Assembly (NCBI GenBank): GCA_045546875.1 | Contig: JAZQDP010000055.1 | Location: forward strand, 1 to 6,240 | Reading direction: 5' to 3' | DNA from: RUG11551 sp045546875 | GTDB lineage: Bacteria > Planctomycetota > Planctomycetia > Pirellulales > Thermoguttaceae | DNA: 6,240 nt | Shown here: in pieces, positions 5,866 through 6,240 of the stretch | Layout: each line of letters begins with the position of its first letter | How positions within the stretch are numbered: position 1 is the stretch's first letter | The notes under the pieces: model-generated | What the model saw: the letters and a program-made list of their open reading frames with translations, nothing else | The model's database searches: none | Told to the model about the DNA's origin: nothing | Translations under genes and position numbers: made by a program

Positions 5866-6240
5866 CCCATAGCCATGTCTTTTCTCTCTTTTTCTTTCTC
5901 TTCATTATATCAGATCGACGATTCCGCACAACCCATAGCTACATTTTGCAGAAACGCTCCAGCACGTCATTATATCAGATCGACGATTCCGCACAACCCA
6001 TAGCCCAGCGCCCCAGCCTGATACGTCGTAACGATTATATCAGATCGACGATTCCGCACAACCCATAGCTGTAATGCCGCCCGCGAAGACGTCCGTCGTA
6101 TTATATCAGATCGACGATTCCGCACAACCCATAGCCAAGGCTGGTATATATTTTAACGATTAACCATTATATCAGATCGACGATTCCGCACAACCCATAG
6201 CTGTACAACCATACTCATTGCTGGTATTACATTATATCAG
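5838..6240 (-). CRISPR. Type II-C CRISPR array, six complete repeats plus the start of a seventh
   Basis: Repeats of 36 bp lie at 5838-5873, 5904-5939, 5969-6004, 6034-6069, 6100-6135, 6166-6201 and 6231-6240 (cut by the window edge). All are identical over the visible length, including the one at the cas2 end. Spacers are 30, 29, 29, 30, 30 and 29 bp. In plus orientation the repeat begins ATTATATCAG and ends AACCCATAGC. The crRNA orientation is minus: the minus-strand form starts GCTATGGG and ends ATATAAT, like other II-C repeats, and carries the promoter. The leader end is therefore to the right, outside the window. With transcription starting inside each spacer, mature guides would be about 22-24 nt. 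No spacer matches elsewhere in the window. The spacer at 5874-5903 is almost pure pyrimidine on the plus strand. The full array length is unknown. Confidence 0.99.

Noticed and set aside
5815..6003. 62-residue plus-strand open frame over the array
   Set aside because: It is translation of CRISPR repeats (recurring YQIDDSAQPIA), not a gene.

Overview
The window holds most of a compact type II-C CRISPR-Cas locus next to a transposase gene. From left to right: the 3' part of an IS1595-family (ISXO2-like) transposase gene cut by the window edge (2-604); a structured, AT-rich non-coding stretch with the likely end of that element and the cas9 promoter (605-918); a 1069-residue cas9 (919-4128, +); cas1 (4170-5129, -); an AT-rich divergent intergenic region (5130-5372); cas2 (5373-5723, +); a previously unlabelled tracrRNA-like gene (about 5832-5754, -); and a CRISPR array (5838 to beyond 6240) with six identical complete 36-bp repeats, the first 10 bases of a seventh, and six spacers of 29-30 bp. 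No csn2 or cas4 is seen, which fits type II-C.

The main result is how the RNA part appears to be wired. Read on the minus strand, every repeat ends in TGATATAAT, a perfect extended -10 element, with a TTGTGC -35-like box 16 bp upstream. This is the arrangement known from Neisseria meningitidis II-C arrays, where each repeat carries its own promoter and each crRNA starts inside a spacer. The array therefore reads leftwards, towards cas2. Just beyond its last repeat, on the same strand, lies a 21-nt segment able to pair with the first 21 nt of the crRNA repeat at 18 positions (12 Watson-Crick, 6 G-U). It is followed by a tail like that of known II-C tracrRNAs (AAAGAGCUUGCAG) and a 15-bp terminator stem with a U-rich tail. 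The promoter in the last repeat would thus drive the tracrRNA, so the tracrRNA gene is built as the last unit of the array.

The cas genes are also arranged unusually. II-C loci normally run cas9-cas1-cas2 in one direction. Here cas1 is inverted, giving two convergent pairs (cas9/cas1 and cas2/tracrRNA), each separated by one stem-loop, and a divergent cas1/cas2 control region with a 12-bp palindrome. The cas9 promoter (TTGAAT-16-TATAAT, extended -10) lies inside a 10-bp inverted repeat, and the cas9 leader can fold into a hairpin followed by T5. Together the genes should make an adaptation module (Cas1-Cas2) and an interference module (Cas9 with tracrRNA:crRNA).

The organism cannot be named from this window. 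Coding GC looks moderate, the intergenic DNA is AT-rich, promoters resemble ordinary sigma-70 sites, and none of the three cas genes has a clear Shine-Dalgarno sequence. That would suit a planctomycete-like or other PVC-group bacterium, but this is a guess.
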